Positions 25,892 through 33,825 of a stretch of DNA of 64,000 nucleotides are shown here, one piece after another. Both the position numbers and the translations under genes were made by a program. Numbering within the stretch: position 1 is the first letter of the stretch; each line of letters opens with the position of its first letter. The notes beneath the pieces are model-generated. The model saw only the letters and a program-made list of their open reading frames with translations, did no database searches and was not told the DNA's origin. Source of the DNA: Litorimonas sp964565335 (GTDB lineage: Bacteria > Pseudomonadota > Alphaproteobacteria > Caulobacterales > Maricaulaceae); contig CAZMEN010000007.1 of assembly GCA_964565335.1 (NCBI GenBank), positions 1 to 64,000 of the forward strand, given 5' to 3'.

Positions 25892-26929
25892 ATGGCAGAT
25901 TTTCTAAGCTTCGGCGAAATTATGTTGCGTCTTCGGACGAATGGTTATGAGCGCTTTTTTCAAAGCCCACAATTCGAAGCCACTTTTGGCGGCGGAGAGG
26001 CCAATGTCGCGGTCTCGCTTACCAATTATGGCCTCGATGCAGGTTTTATTTCTGCGCTACCCGATAATGATATTGGTCAGAGTGCAATCAATTCACTGCG
26101 TGCCCTTGGCGTCGATACATCACATGTAAAACGCCAGGGTGACCGAGTCGGTATCTATTACCTTGAAACAGGGGCGAACCAACGTCCTTCCAAAGTTATT
26201 TATGACCGCGCCGCCTCGTCTATTTGCGAAGCGAAAGTCGGCGACTTTGATTGGCCGGCAATCTTTAAAGGGGCCAAGTGGCTCCACATCACAGGTATCA
26301 CGCCAGCGCTGTCACAAGACTCCGCTGACCTTAGCCTTGAATGCGTCAAGGAAGCCCAAAAAGCGGGCGTTACAACGTCATGCGACTTTAACTTCCGCGG
26401 GAAGCTTTGGAAATATGGTAAAACTGCCCCAGAGGTTATGCAGGATTTGGTCAAGCATATTGATGTCGGTATCGCAAACGAAGAGGATTGTCAGAAATCG
26501 CTCGGTATTTCCGTCGATGTAGATGTTGAAAGTGGATCAGGCCATCTCGACCTCAGTAAATATGAAGAATTGTCTCAGAAGGTCCTCGATATCTATCCGG
26601 GGATGTCGACTATTGCGATCACGCTGCGCGCGGCTGTCAACGCCAATATCAATGGCTGGTCGGCTTGTATGCGTGACCGTAAAAACGGTTTCTTGTCGTC
26701 CAAGAAGTATGAATTGACAGATATTGTTGATCGTGTTGGCGGTGGAGACAGTTTCGCTTCGGCCTTTATTGCGGGCATGAACCTCTATGAAGATCGTCAA
26801 CAGTCTCTGGAATTCGCTGTTGCAGGCTCCGCGCTCAAGCACTCCATTTTGGGTGACTTCAATCGGGTGAACCGCAAAGAAGTTGAAGCCCTCATGGGCG
26901 GTGACGGCTCAGGACGTGTTCAAAGATAA
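25892..26929 (+). CDS. kdgK: 2-keto-3-deoxygluconate kinase (PfkB family)
   Basis: A 345-residue ribokinase-fold sugar kinase. The N-terminal substrate region is FGGGEANVAVSLTNYG (about 28-44). The PfkB signature with the catalytic aspartate is DRVGGGDSFASAFIAG (about 279-294). It phosphorylates KDG from the DEHU reductase to KDPG for Eda. The length and sequence, including a YYLETGANQRPSKVIYDR strand, match KDG kinases rather than fructokinases. This finishes the alginate-to-central-metabolism route inside the window. Confidence 0.93.
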   Translation: MADFLSFGEIMLRLRTNGYERFFQSPQFEATFGGGEANVAVSLTNYGLDAGFISALPDNDIGQSAINSLRALGVDTSHVKRQGDRVGIYYLETGANQRPSKVIYDRAASSICEAKVGDFDWPAIFKGAKWLHITGITPALSQDSADLSLECVKEAQKAGVTTSCDFNFRGKLWKYGKTAPEVMQDLVKHIDVGIANEEDCQKSLGISVDVDVESGSGHLDLSKYEELSQKVLDIYPGMSTIAITLRAAVNANINGWSACMRDRKNGFLSSKKYELTDIVDRVGGGDSFASAFIAGMNLYEDRQQSLEFAVAGSALKHSILGDFNRVNRKEVEALMGGDGSGRVQR

Positions 26930-26977
26930 GTGACGTCATAGCGACCTTAAAAAAAGTTGGACTAAAACACTCATGCC

Positions 26978-27010
26978 AAGGGCGGGCTCGAAAGAGCGCC
27001 GCCCTTTTTG
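26978..27010 (+). terminator. Intrinsic terminator after kdgK
   Basis: A stem of about 12 bp with one bulged G, AAGGGCGGGCTC / GAGCGCCGCCCTT, closes a GAAA tetraloop and runs into TTTTT. It ends the eda-kdgK unit. Confidence 0.92.
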
Positions 27011-27073
27011 TTCCTTGTTGTGGCAAGGCCTAGCGAACACCGCCTATGATTCCATGGATTTAATCTAACAGTT

Positions 27074-27130
27074 CCTGCTTTGCCCGAGCAGGTTGCTTAT
27101 AAAATTTTCAAAGGGGGCTGGAGCAGCCCT
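27074..27130 (-). terminator. Probable terminator of the FHA-cytochrome operon
   Basis: On the minus strand GGGCTG-CTC-CAGCCC (27115-27129) is followed by an A/T stretch including TTTT. A second small stem, CCTGCT / AGCAGG, lies at 27074-27092. It begins about 25 bases beyond the cytochrome stop. The T-run is imperfect, so confidence is moderate. Confidence 0.5.
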
Positions 27131-27153
27131 CAACTAAGGCGTTCACGAAAGTT

Positions 27154-28947
27154 TTAATTGCCTTGGATCGTTTTCACGTGGGGGGCATTATGGAAAACGT
27201 GGCACGTCAGACAGTTTGTAGGGAATGCGTGTTCCTCCAACTTTTCTGCTGCACGGAATTTTTCTTCACTTACATGACAGTCTCGACAAACATCAATTTT
27301 GGGTAGTAAAATATCATCAGAGGTTTGAGACGTCTCCGCGCTGTGGCAGGATTGACAGGTGAGTTCCCCAATCTCGTGAGCCGCGTGATTAAACTCTGAC
27401 ATCGTATAAAAAGAGTCGCTTACGCTTATCGGCAAAACCTTGAAATCCAAACTCTTTATATCTTCAGGTCTATCAATAACATGACAATCATAGCAGGATC
27501 CGCCTTCTGAAAAAATCATATTGACTTTATTCAGGGTGCGTTGTTCTGATTGTTTGAAGGCGAGTTCGCGTCGGTTAAGATTGCGGCGTTGACTAGCTTG
27601 ACCGGGTCTGCGCCGTGTTGTTGTGCTCATCTCTGCATCCCGGATATTTGCCAAAGCCTTTGCGTCATAGAAGTCTTTCATTGACGCAATGACTTCTTGT
27701 GGTTCTCCGTGACGCAAAGTGCGGGGGTAACCGTTATCATCTTCAAAATCGATGGAGTGGCACATCGCGCAATCTTGAACCATGGTAACGGGTTCAAATA
27801 AAGCGCCGCCGGCTTCGGGTCGGTGACAATCCGCGCATCCCACGCCGCCTGAAAACTTATAACGTGTTTCCAGGGTTGTCGCCATTTTGGCAACAGCCCC
27901 CGTTTTAGACATATGTATATCATGTGGAAATTTTAAACCGGAAAAACCTTTGGGGTCATCATCCAGCGAAAGACGTTTAATTGTCGGCATTTCAAAGTCC
28001 GGTTTTGTAATGATGAACGGTTTGAACTGCGGATGCGATGTTCCGAAATCAAAGACGTTTGAAAGTTTGGTCTGCGGGAGTTTTTGATCTAAATTTTCGT
28101 GGCAATCACGACATAAATGCGGGTCGTCAGGCATAATATGTGCTTGAGTGTTATGCTCGACATGACAGGAGGAGCAGCGCTTTACAGGTCTACCGAAAGC
28201 CTCACTTATCTGATTGAGCGCTGCATCAAACCCTTCGACTTGAGGGTGGCTCTTTGCCATGTCTTGCGGGTTGGCGTGATCGCCTGTGCTTTCGTGACAG
28301 GTTAAACATGTTGTGTCTTTCACAGATGTCCATCCCTCAATGTGGCAAGTTTTACAGTCTTTTTGAAGATTACTATGGAGCAGTGAAACAGGGCCGCTAT
28401 TCCAAAACGCATCCGTCTGAAAAGGAACGTCTTTCGCAATAACACTCTCGGGATTTTGGTGGCTGAGAATAGGCAGGGCGAGGCATAGTATCGTTATGGC
28501 GAGAGAAAAGGTCCAAGCCATAAAACGCTTTGACGGCAAGCTTCTATGAATAGTGAATGTTTTTTCTACGCTGAGCGTCTCCGTAGTTTCGGTAAGGGCT
28601 TCTCCTTTTTCAAGTAAAATAACGAGTGAGGAGTTCTCAGGCGGTGGTTGTAGCGTGAAACTATAGGGGCCAATCTTAATAACGTTTCCGGGTGAAAGAG
28701 GCCCCGTTTTGCCAGAGCGAATACGCGTATCAACGGAGACGACTTGTCCGTCATTGATATCAAGAAAAACCTTTCCGTCATTGTCCTTCACAAGTTTCGC
28801 GTGCAGGAGAGCAACACTCAAATCTTCTAATTGAATATCGCATTCTACGTCGCGCCCGATTGTAATGACGGAACCGGAATAGTCACGTTCTCGAATACTT
28901 TCCCGGCCTGTAGGGCTACGTTTGAGAGTGCGAATTGTCGTTGTCAT
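27154..28947 (-). CDS. FHA-domain, single-TM, decaheme cytochrome c
   Basis: A 597-residue fusion. Residues about 1-100 form a forkhead-associated domain (ITIGRDVECDIQLEDLSVALLHA, with the Gly-Arg and histidine of the phosphopeptide site). One membrane helix follows (about 143-162). The rest is periplasmic with ten CxxCH heme motifs from C198 to near the C-terminus, in a cytochrome c3-like spacing. A basic stretch near residues 440-455 (TTTRRRPGQASQRR) splits heme groups 6 and 7. It would carry electrons in the periplasm while its cytoplasmic head senses phosphothreonine. It is the last gene of a leftward operon with the cytochrome-b-like and FAD/Fe-S genes. I know no characterised protein with this architecture. 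Confidence 0.9.
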   Translation of the reverse strand: MTTTIRTLKRSPTGRESIRERDYSGSVITIGRDVECDIQLEDLSVALLHAKLVKDNDGKVFLDINDGQVVSVDTRIRSGKTGPLSPGNVIKIGPYSFTLQPPPENSSLVILLEKGEALTETTETLSVEKTFTIHRSLPSKRFMAWTFSLAITILCLALPILSHQNPESVIAKDVPFQTDAFWNSGPVSLLHSNLQKDCKTCHIEGWTSVKDTTCLTCHESTGDHANPQDMAKSHPQVEGFDAALNQISEAFGRPVKRCSSCHVEHNTQAHIMPDDPHLCRDCHENLDQKLPQTKLSNVFDFGTSHPQFKPFIITKPDFEMPTIKRLSLDDDPKGFSGLKFPHDIHMSKTGAVAKMATTLETRYKFSGGVGCADCHRPEAGGALFEPVTMVQDCAMCHSIDFEDDNGYPRTLRHGEPQEVIASMKDFYDAKALANIRDAEMSTTTRRRPGQASQRRNLNRRELAFKQSEQRTLNKVNMIFSEGGSCYDCHVIDRPEDIKSLDFKVLPISVSDSFYTMSEFNHAAHEIGELTCQSCHSAETSQTSDDILLPKIDVCRDCHVSEEKFRAAEKLEEHAFPTNCLTCHVFHNAPHVKTIQGN

Positions 28948-28955
28948 TTCACGCT

Positions 28956-29813
28956 CTAATTATAATAAAAAACAGAAACGACATGCGCTACCAAAGCAGC
29001 GATGAGAGCAAAGGTAAAGGGAATGTGGGCGTAAAGCCAAATCTGTAAAAGAGTCTTATAACGGATATGTTTTCGGATTCTTATCAGAAGTAAGTTCTTT
29101 CGTTCCAAGACGGAGACAATATTTAAAATATCGGCTTGAGCATTCACGTCTGCCTTACGCATTTCGTCTCGAAAGAAAGTCAGAGCGCTTTGAGTTCGAC
29201 ATGATTTACTATGTGATGATAATTTACGAAATATTGATCCTCCGAGGCGTGTATTATCAATTGCCTCTCTTACAATCGGGATAAATTCATTTTGAAGAGG
29301 CTGTGCCGCGTCGTTTAGCAATCTATTGAGTGTAGTAATTTCATTGAGCATTTCATCTTGGCCCATTTCTGCTCTGTTAGTGCTCATTCTATTTGGAATA
29401 ATAACGTAAAAACACAATCCAAAAATTCCCGAAACAATTACGAGTATCATTAAGGCGTATGCCAAAGTATGGACGTTCCATCCGAACTGGAAACCAGTAT
29501 GCAGGGTCGCGATGATAATTAAAGACAAGCCCAAATAGATATGCGCGGAAGTCCAGCCCTTAAGACTCCAATTCCCTTGCGTGATCGCGCGTTTCCGAAT
29601 GCCTAAAAGAGACAGCCACAAAATAAGTAATGTCGCCACCACTCCAAGTGTATAGCCATACCAAGTGCCGCCATTTCTGACAGGGTCAAAATCAGTAAAA
29701 TAATAGCCTATAAGACTAAGGGCGCACAAAAGAACGGATAGTTTTAGCCACAGAAAATTTCTATGGGCAACAAAACTAACGTGCTGAACATTGGGTTTCT
29801 TTTTCTTACCCAT
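28956..29813 (-). CDS. Cytochrome-b-like membrane protein (probable heme b quinone/electron module)
   Basis: A 285-residue membrane protein with five predicted helices (about 21-38, 52-70, 90-108, 115-139 and 264-283). Histidines lie in or at the helices at H91, H105, H115, H263 and H277, enough for two b-type hemes. A 120-residue helical soluble loop separates helices 4 and 5. This resembles b561/ferric reductase-type proteins only loosely. It lies between the cytoplasmic FAD/Fe-S protein and the periplasmic decaheme protein, so transfer of electrons across the inner membrane is the natural reading. ATG 29813 overlaps the upstream stop (TGATG), and the next gene starts 8 bases on. Confidence 0.8.
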   Translation of the reverse strand: MGKKKKPNVQHVSFVAHRNFLWLKLSVLLCALSLIGYYFTDFDPVRNGGTWYGYTLGVVATLLILWLSLLGIRKRAITQGNWSLKGWTSAHIYLGLSLIIIATLHTGFQFGWNVHTLAYALMILVIVSGIFGLCFYVIIPNRMSTNRAEMGQDEMLNEITTLNRLLNDAAQPLQNEFIPIVREAIDNTRLGGSIFRKLSSHSKSCRTQSALTFFRDEMRKADVNAQADILNIVSVLERKNLLLIRIRKHIRYKTLLQIWLYAHIPFTFALIAALVAHVVSVFYYN

Positions 29814-32269
29814 CAACTTTTAGCCTGTGATGGATGTTTGGAATAGGCAAGGTATTCTTCGGGGGAGACACGAATGGCGGCCCCTGTTGGGCAGGCTCTG
29901 ACGCAGGCAGCGCCCCCGTTAATGCCTTTACACATATCGCATTTAATCGCGACTTTAGGGGCGGAGGTATTCTTTTTGGACAATTTTTTCTTTGTCCAAT
30001 CTTTACTGGGTTGTCCGGGCCCAGGCCCAAAGCCGAATAATACCCAAGACATTAGACTTGGTTTTTTAGGGGGAACTGTTTCCATCTGAATAACGCCATA
30101 AGGACAATTACGTTGGCAGTTTCCGCAGCCAATGCAGCTATCATCAATGAAGACTTCTCCGTCGGGAGCCCGGTGAATAGCGTCTGGCGGACAATCGGAC
30201 ATGCAATGCGGATGCTCACAATGTCGGCAAGAGGTGGGGACGTGTATATGGGCAAATGTTTGTCCCGCCTCACGATTTAATCTTGAGATACCGTCATGAC
30301 TCTCTGCACAGGCAACCTCGCAATTATCGCAACCAATACAGAGTGTCTCATCAATTAATAAAGCATCCGTTGCTTCGCCTAATCCCTGATCGATAAGAAA
30401 GTTAGCGCGCGCGCCATATAAGTCGGCGACTGTGTCAAATGAGTCTTTTTGGGCTTCAATAAAGGCGTTCATTGCTCGGCGGTCTGCAAACTCTTCCATA
30501 ATTCGGGACTTTAACTGCGGATTAGCATCGAGCAAATCTTCGAAATATTGACCTTTCAGTTGGATAACTTCTGACTTTACAGCGGCTTTCACGGTTGCTG
30601 TCCGGGCCCCATCTTCAAAAAGAGCCATTTCTCCGACATAACTTCCTGCCGACACATAAGACAGAAAGACGTTTTTATCGCCGATCTTTTTTTCAACCAT
30701 CATTGAGCCGGACCGAATGATGTAGATGTCTGTGTCGTTGACGCCTTCTTGAATAAGGGTTTCATTGGCTGTAATTGTTTTTAATTCAGCCTCCGCAATA
30801 ATTTGAGTGAATTCCGTTTTTGAAAGGCCAGAACCAAAAATTTGAGATAATAAACGTTCTATGGCGATCGCGTTGATCCGTTTTTTGACGGCGGGGACAG
30901 TCGATATAAGTTTGCGCGCTGAATTCCGTGGAGTCTCAATTAGAATGCAGTCCGTCGCAGCTTTGATTGTCGCGTTGCGTCGCCGCCCGGATATCAGGCC
31001 CGCTTCCCCGAAGATCTCACTTTCTTGGATAGGGATAAATATATTGTTGTTATTCGGGTCGATTAGGACGTTTACAGTCCCTTGCGCGATTGAAAAGAGT
31101 GACGATCCGTAATCATTTCTTTTGAAGACCGTTTCGCCTTTTTTGAAGACATGCGTTTTTGAATCCAGCATGAACTCGCGCATTTGCAACGGGGTCAGGT
31201 CATTGAATATCGTGATTTTTTGTCTGAAGAATTCCAGAACTTCGCTAACAACTACATCGCCCGGAAGGTTTGAGAATTTTTCTGCGAGTAAAGGTTCATC
31301 TGCGGGCTTTAGGTCAACATTCCCGTTAATGTGTTCAACAACATCATACCCTTGGTTCATACAATGTTTAATTAGGGGGTATCCTGCCAATGCGCCGACG
31401 ATGTAGAGACCAGGGACAGAACTTTCAAATGTTGGGCTGAGGATGGGATAAGCCATGCGATCTTCAGAGGCAAAAGCAACGCCGCAGCTTTCTACAAATC
31501 TTCGAGGCGGTGCTGAACCGATGCGGGCGATAATGCGGTCACAGGGTAACCTGACATCTCCGTCACGGGTGTTGACGGTGATAAATTTTTCTTCAACGGC
31601 ACGTGTTTCTGCTTCGGTCAATACATCTAATCGACCTTCATTCATGGCCTGCAATAAGGCTTTAACATTGGCTTCCTTTGCGCGCGGAAAACCGTCTGCG
31701 CGCTGTAACAAGGTCACTCGGTTCGCGAGTTCAGGATTGCTAATTAGACCTAAAGCATTCTCAATGCCGGCATCACCGCCGCCGATGACAATTATATCCT
31801 CGTCGAAATAGGCATTTGGATCATCCAAAGTGTACTGGATATGAGGCAGGTCACCACCCGGACAGCGTAAAGTATTGGGGTTTCCCTGTGTGCCGATAGC
31901 CAAAATAATATGAGCGGCCATAATAGTTTGGCCTGACTTCGTTGTAATTTCGAAGTTTCCCTTTTCGCCGCTTATCTGGCTAACATCTGCATTGAAGAGT
32001 GTGTTGACTTCGGCATGCTCGGATTGTGTATTCCACCGCTCTAGAATGTCTTCACGTTTACCAGCTTCAAACCCTATATCGCTTCGCAAGACAAGTTGGT
32101 CAGGCGTGGCCATGATGTGTTTGCCTTTCTGGTACTTATAAATGGTATCAGAGAGGTGGTCTGTTTTTTCCAATAATATATGAGATAAACCCAACGTGGC
32201 GGCATGTGCTGCTGCGCTGATACCAGCGGGGCCTGAGCCTAAAATAGCTATATTATATATGTCTGCCAT
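29813..32269 (-). CDS. FAD/NAD(P) oxidoreductase fused to two cNMP-binding domains and a 4x[4Fe-4S] ferredoxin
   Basis: An 818-residue multidomain cytoplasmic protein. Residues about 1-330 are a thioredoxin reductase-like flavoprotein with GSGPAG (11-16) for FAD and VIGGGDAGIENA for NAD(P). I see no CxxC redox pair in it. Two cyclic-nucleotide-binding domains follow (about 350-475 and 480-605; the second has SYVGEMALFEDGARTATVKA with the phosphate-binding E and R). The last 180 residues are a DmsB/NrfC-type ferredoxin with four cysteine groups (CIGCDNCEVAC, CRHCEHPHCMSDCP, CIGCGNCQRNCP, CDMCKG...CVRACP). It probably takes electrons from NAD(P)H and hands them to the membrane protein encoded next. 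cNMP binding would gate this; that is inference. Confidence 0.9.
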   Translation of the reverse strand: MADIYNIAILGSGPAGISAAAHAATLGLSHILLEKTDHLSDTIYKYQKGKHIMATPDQLVLRSDIGFEAGKREDILERWNTQSEHAEVNTLFNADVSQISGEKGNFEITTKSGQTIMAAHIILAIGTQGNPNTLRCPGGDLPHIQYTLDDPNAYFDEDIIVIGGGDAGIENALGLISNPELANRVTLLQRADGFPRAKEANVKALLQAMNEGRLDVLTEAETRAVEEKFITVNTRDGDVRLPCDRIIARIGSAPPRRFVESCGVAFASEDRMAYPILSPTFESSVPGLYIVGALAGYPLIKHCMNQGYDVVEHINGNVDLKPADEPLLAEKFSNLPGDVVVSEVLEFFRQKITIFNDLTPLQMREFMLDSKTHVFKKGETVFKRNDYGSSLFSIAQGTVNVLIDPNNNNIFIPIQESEIFGEAGLISGRRRNATIKAATDCILIETPRNSARKLISTVPAVKKRINAIAIERLLSQIFGSGLSKTEFTQIIAEAELKTITANETLIQEGVNDTDIYIIRSGSMMVEKKIGDKNVFLSYVSAGSYVGEMALFEDGARTATVKAAVKSEVIQLKGQYFEDLLDANPQLKSRIMEEFADRRAMNAFIEAQKDSFDTVADLYGARANFLIDQGLGEATDALLIDETLCIGCDNCEVACAESHDGISRLNREAGQTFAHIHVPTSCRHCEHPHCMSDCPPDAIHRAPDGEVFIDDSCIGCGNCQRNCPYGVIQMETVPPKKPSLMSWVLFGFGPGPGQPSKDWTKKKLSKKNTSAPKVAIKCDMCKGINGGAACVRACPTGAAIRVSPEEYLAYSKHPSQAKS

Positions 32270-32437
32270 TTTTGCCCCTCAGCCTATTCGGCTATTTAGT
32301 TTTGCGCGAAATTTTTAAGGGCATCAACCTCAAATAAAAAATAAAAGTAAAACTGAATTAGAACTAGACTTTGATTATACGTTCCTTATTCATATTAAAG
32401 CAGGGGCAATTAAATATGAATGAGAAGAGCTAAATAA
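32270..32437. promoter_or_regulatory. Divergent promoter region of the two electron-transfer operons
   Basis: 168 AT-rich bases separate the divergent operons. For the rightward operon TTGATT (32371-32376), a 16-base spacer and TATTAA (32393-32398) make a plausible promoter. GAGAAGAG lies about 9 bases before ATG 32438. I found no clear FNR or ArcA box and no copy of the alginate operator. A shared divergent region suggests joint control of both operons. Confidence 0.45.
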
Positions 32438-33820
32438 ATGCTTTTTTGTTTAAGAGGCATTATACTGGTTTTCGTGCTCTTCTGTTTAAGGGGAATGCCT
32501 GCTTCTTCTCAAACCGTCTCTCGTCTTGATACTGCTGTAACTGACTCTGTCACGCATTACGGCGTCATGAGTTGCAGCGGCTCGATATGCCATTCCCGTC
32601 AAGAAGCCACGGGCGTTATTGTTCGGCAAAACGAAATTTTGACTTGGCAAGACGAAACATCCGTCACCGGCGCGCATTTAAGGGCTTATAAAATACTGTC
32701 ATCCGATCGTTCGATTGCCATGACCGAGCGCTTGGGTTGGAAGCGCCCGAAAGAAGAACCAGCCTGTTTAGGCTGTCATTCCGATGATGTTTCAGCGCAA
32801 TTCAGGGGGGACAAATTCCAAGTCGATGATGGCATTGGCTGCGAAGTTTGCCATGGCGGTTCACAAAACTGGTTGAGCCAGCACTATGCTATCGGCGCTG
32901 ACCACGCTAAAAATGTGAGCCTAGGCCTTAGGCCCTTAGAGGATGCGGCAACCAAGGCAGATATCTGTTTATCTTGCCATTTGGGGAGCTCCCGAGACAA
33001 CCGTTTTGTCACGCACCGCATGATGGCGGCGGGGCACCCCCGGCTTTCCTTTGAGCTGGATTTATTTACGGAATTACAAGGCCATCATGATGAAGATTTA
33101 GACTATGAGAGGCGCAAGGGCGTTCAATCAGGGGCTCATACATGGCTGATAGGGCAAGCTTCCTCACTGATTAGGCAGTTGGAGCTATTCGAAAACCCCG
33201 CCTTGAACAAAGACGGAATATTTCCGGAACCCGTGTTTTTTGACTGCTTAGCCTGCCATAGGGAGATTTCCGACGACCCAGAATGGAGACCGCAAGTGCG
33301 CCCTAATCCCGGGCGTCCACAAGTGCCGGGTCTCATTAAGTTTAACGATGCGAATATGATAATGATGTTGGCGGTGGCGAAGCAAATTTCGCCTGAGTTG
33401 GCCCCCGAATTTGAAACGGAAATAAAGGCCTTTCACGCGAGCTTGAGCGGCGGCGAGCGGACGAGCGGCGATGTAGCGGATAATTTGATTAAGCTCACAC
33501 AGGCTTTAACGGATCAAAGCGAAGCGTTTAATTTCACGAGAGCGCAAACGATGGGATTACTCAATACGATTGTTAAAGATGCTTTGACCCGGCGCTATAC
33601 AGATTACGTTGCTGCGGAACAGGCTATCATGGCTGTCGATACGCTTTTAAGTTCCATGCTTGCTGCGAAATACGTCTCGGGTGTAGATGTGTCTTTAATG
33701 CGAGCCGAAATAGATAAAGCGTATGAGGCCGTAGAAAATCCGAATGAATATGACCAAGACCAATTAACCCAAGCGCTCCGCGCGTTGCAAACCCGATTGC
33801 TGGAATTGAAAGCCATTTAA
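32438..33820 (+). CDS. Periplasmic multiheme cytochrome c (c554-like, five heme motifs)
   Basis: A 460-residue protein with a signal peptide (about 1-25). It has four standard CxxCH motifs (CLGCH, CEVCH, CLSCH, CLACH) and one CX4CH motif (Cys46 to Cys51-His52). The heme-rich N-terminal 290 residues resemble cytochrome c554-type folds. The C-terminal 170 residues are helical and heme-free. It should be a soluble periplasmic electron carrier between the inner-membrane complex of the divergent operon and the outer-membrane components downstream. It is the first gene of the rightward operon, 5 bases before the GlcG-domain gene. The unusual CX4CH spacing may still attach heme, as in a few known cytochromes. 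Confidence 0.85.
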   Translation: MLFCLRGIILVFVLFCLRGMPASSQTVSRLDTAVTDSVTHYGVMSCSGSICHSRQEATGVIVRQNEILTWQDETSVTGAHLRAYKILSSDRSIAMTERLGWKRPKEEPACLGCHSDDVSAQFRGDKFQVDDGIGCEVCHGGSQNWLSQHYAIGADHAKNVSLGLRPLEDAATKADICLSCHLGSSRDNRFVTHRMMAAGHPRLSFELDLFTELQGHHDEDLDYERRKGVQSGAHTWLIGQASSLIRQLELFENPALNKDGIFPEPVFFDCLACHREISDDPEWRPQVRPNPGRPQVPGLIKFNDANMIMMLAVAKQISPELAPEFETEIKAFHASLSGGERTSGDVADNLIKLTQALTDQSEAFNFTRAQTMGLLNTIVKDALTRRYTDYVAAEQAIMAVDTLLSSMLAAKYVSGVDVSLMRAEIDKAYEAVENPNEYDQDQLTQALRALQTRLLELKAI

Positions 33821-33825
33821 GGACG

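Noticed and set aside
29813..32269. Reading the FAD part of the oxidoreductase as a thioredoxin reductase
   Set aside because: The fold is similar, but I find no CxxC redox pair between the nucleotide-binding motifs, and the fused cNMP and ferredoxin domains imply another electron acceptor.
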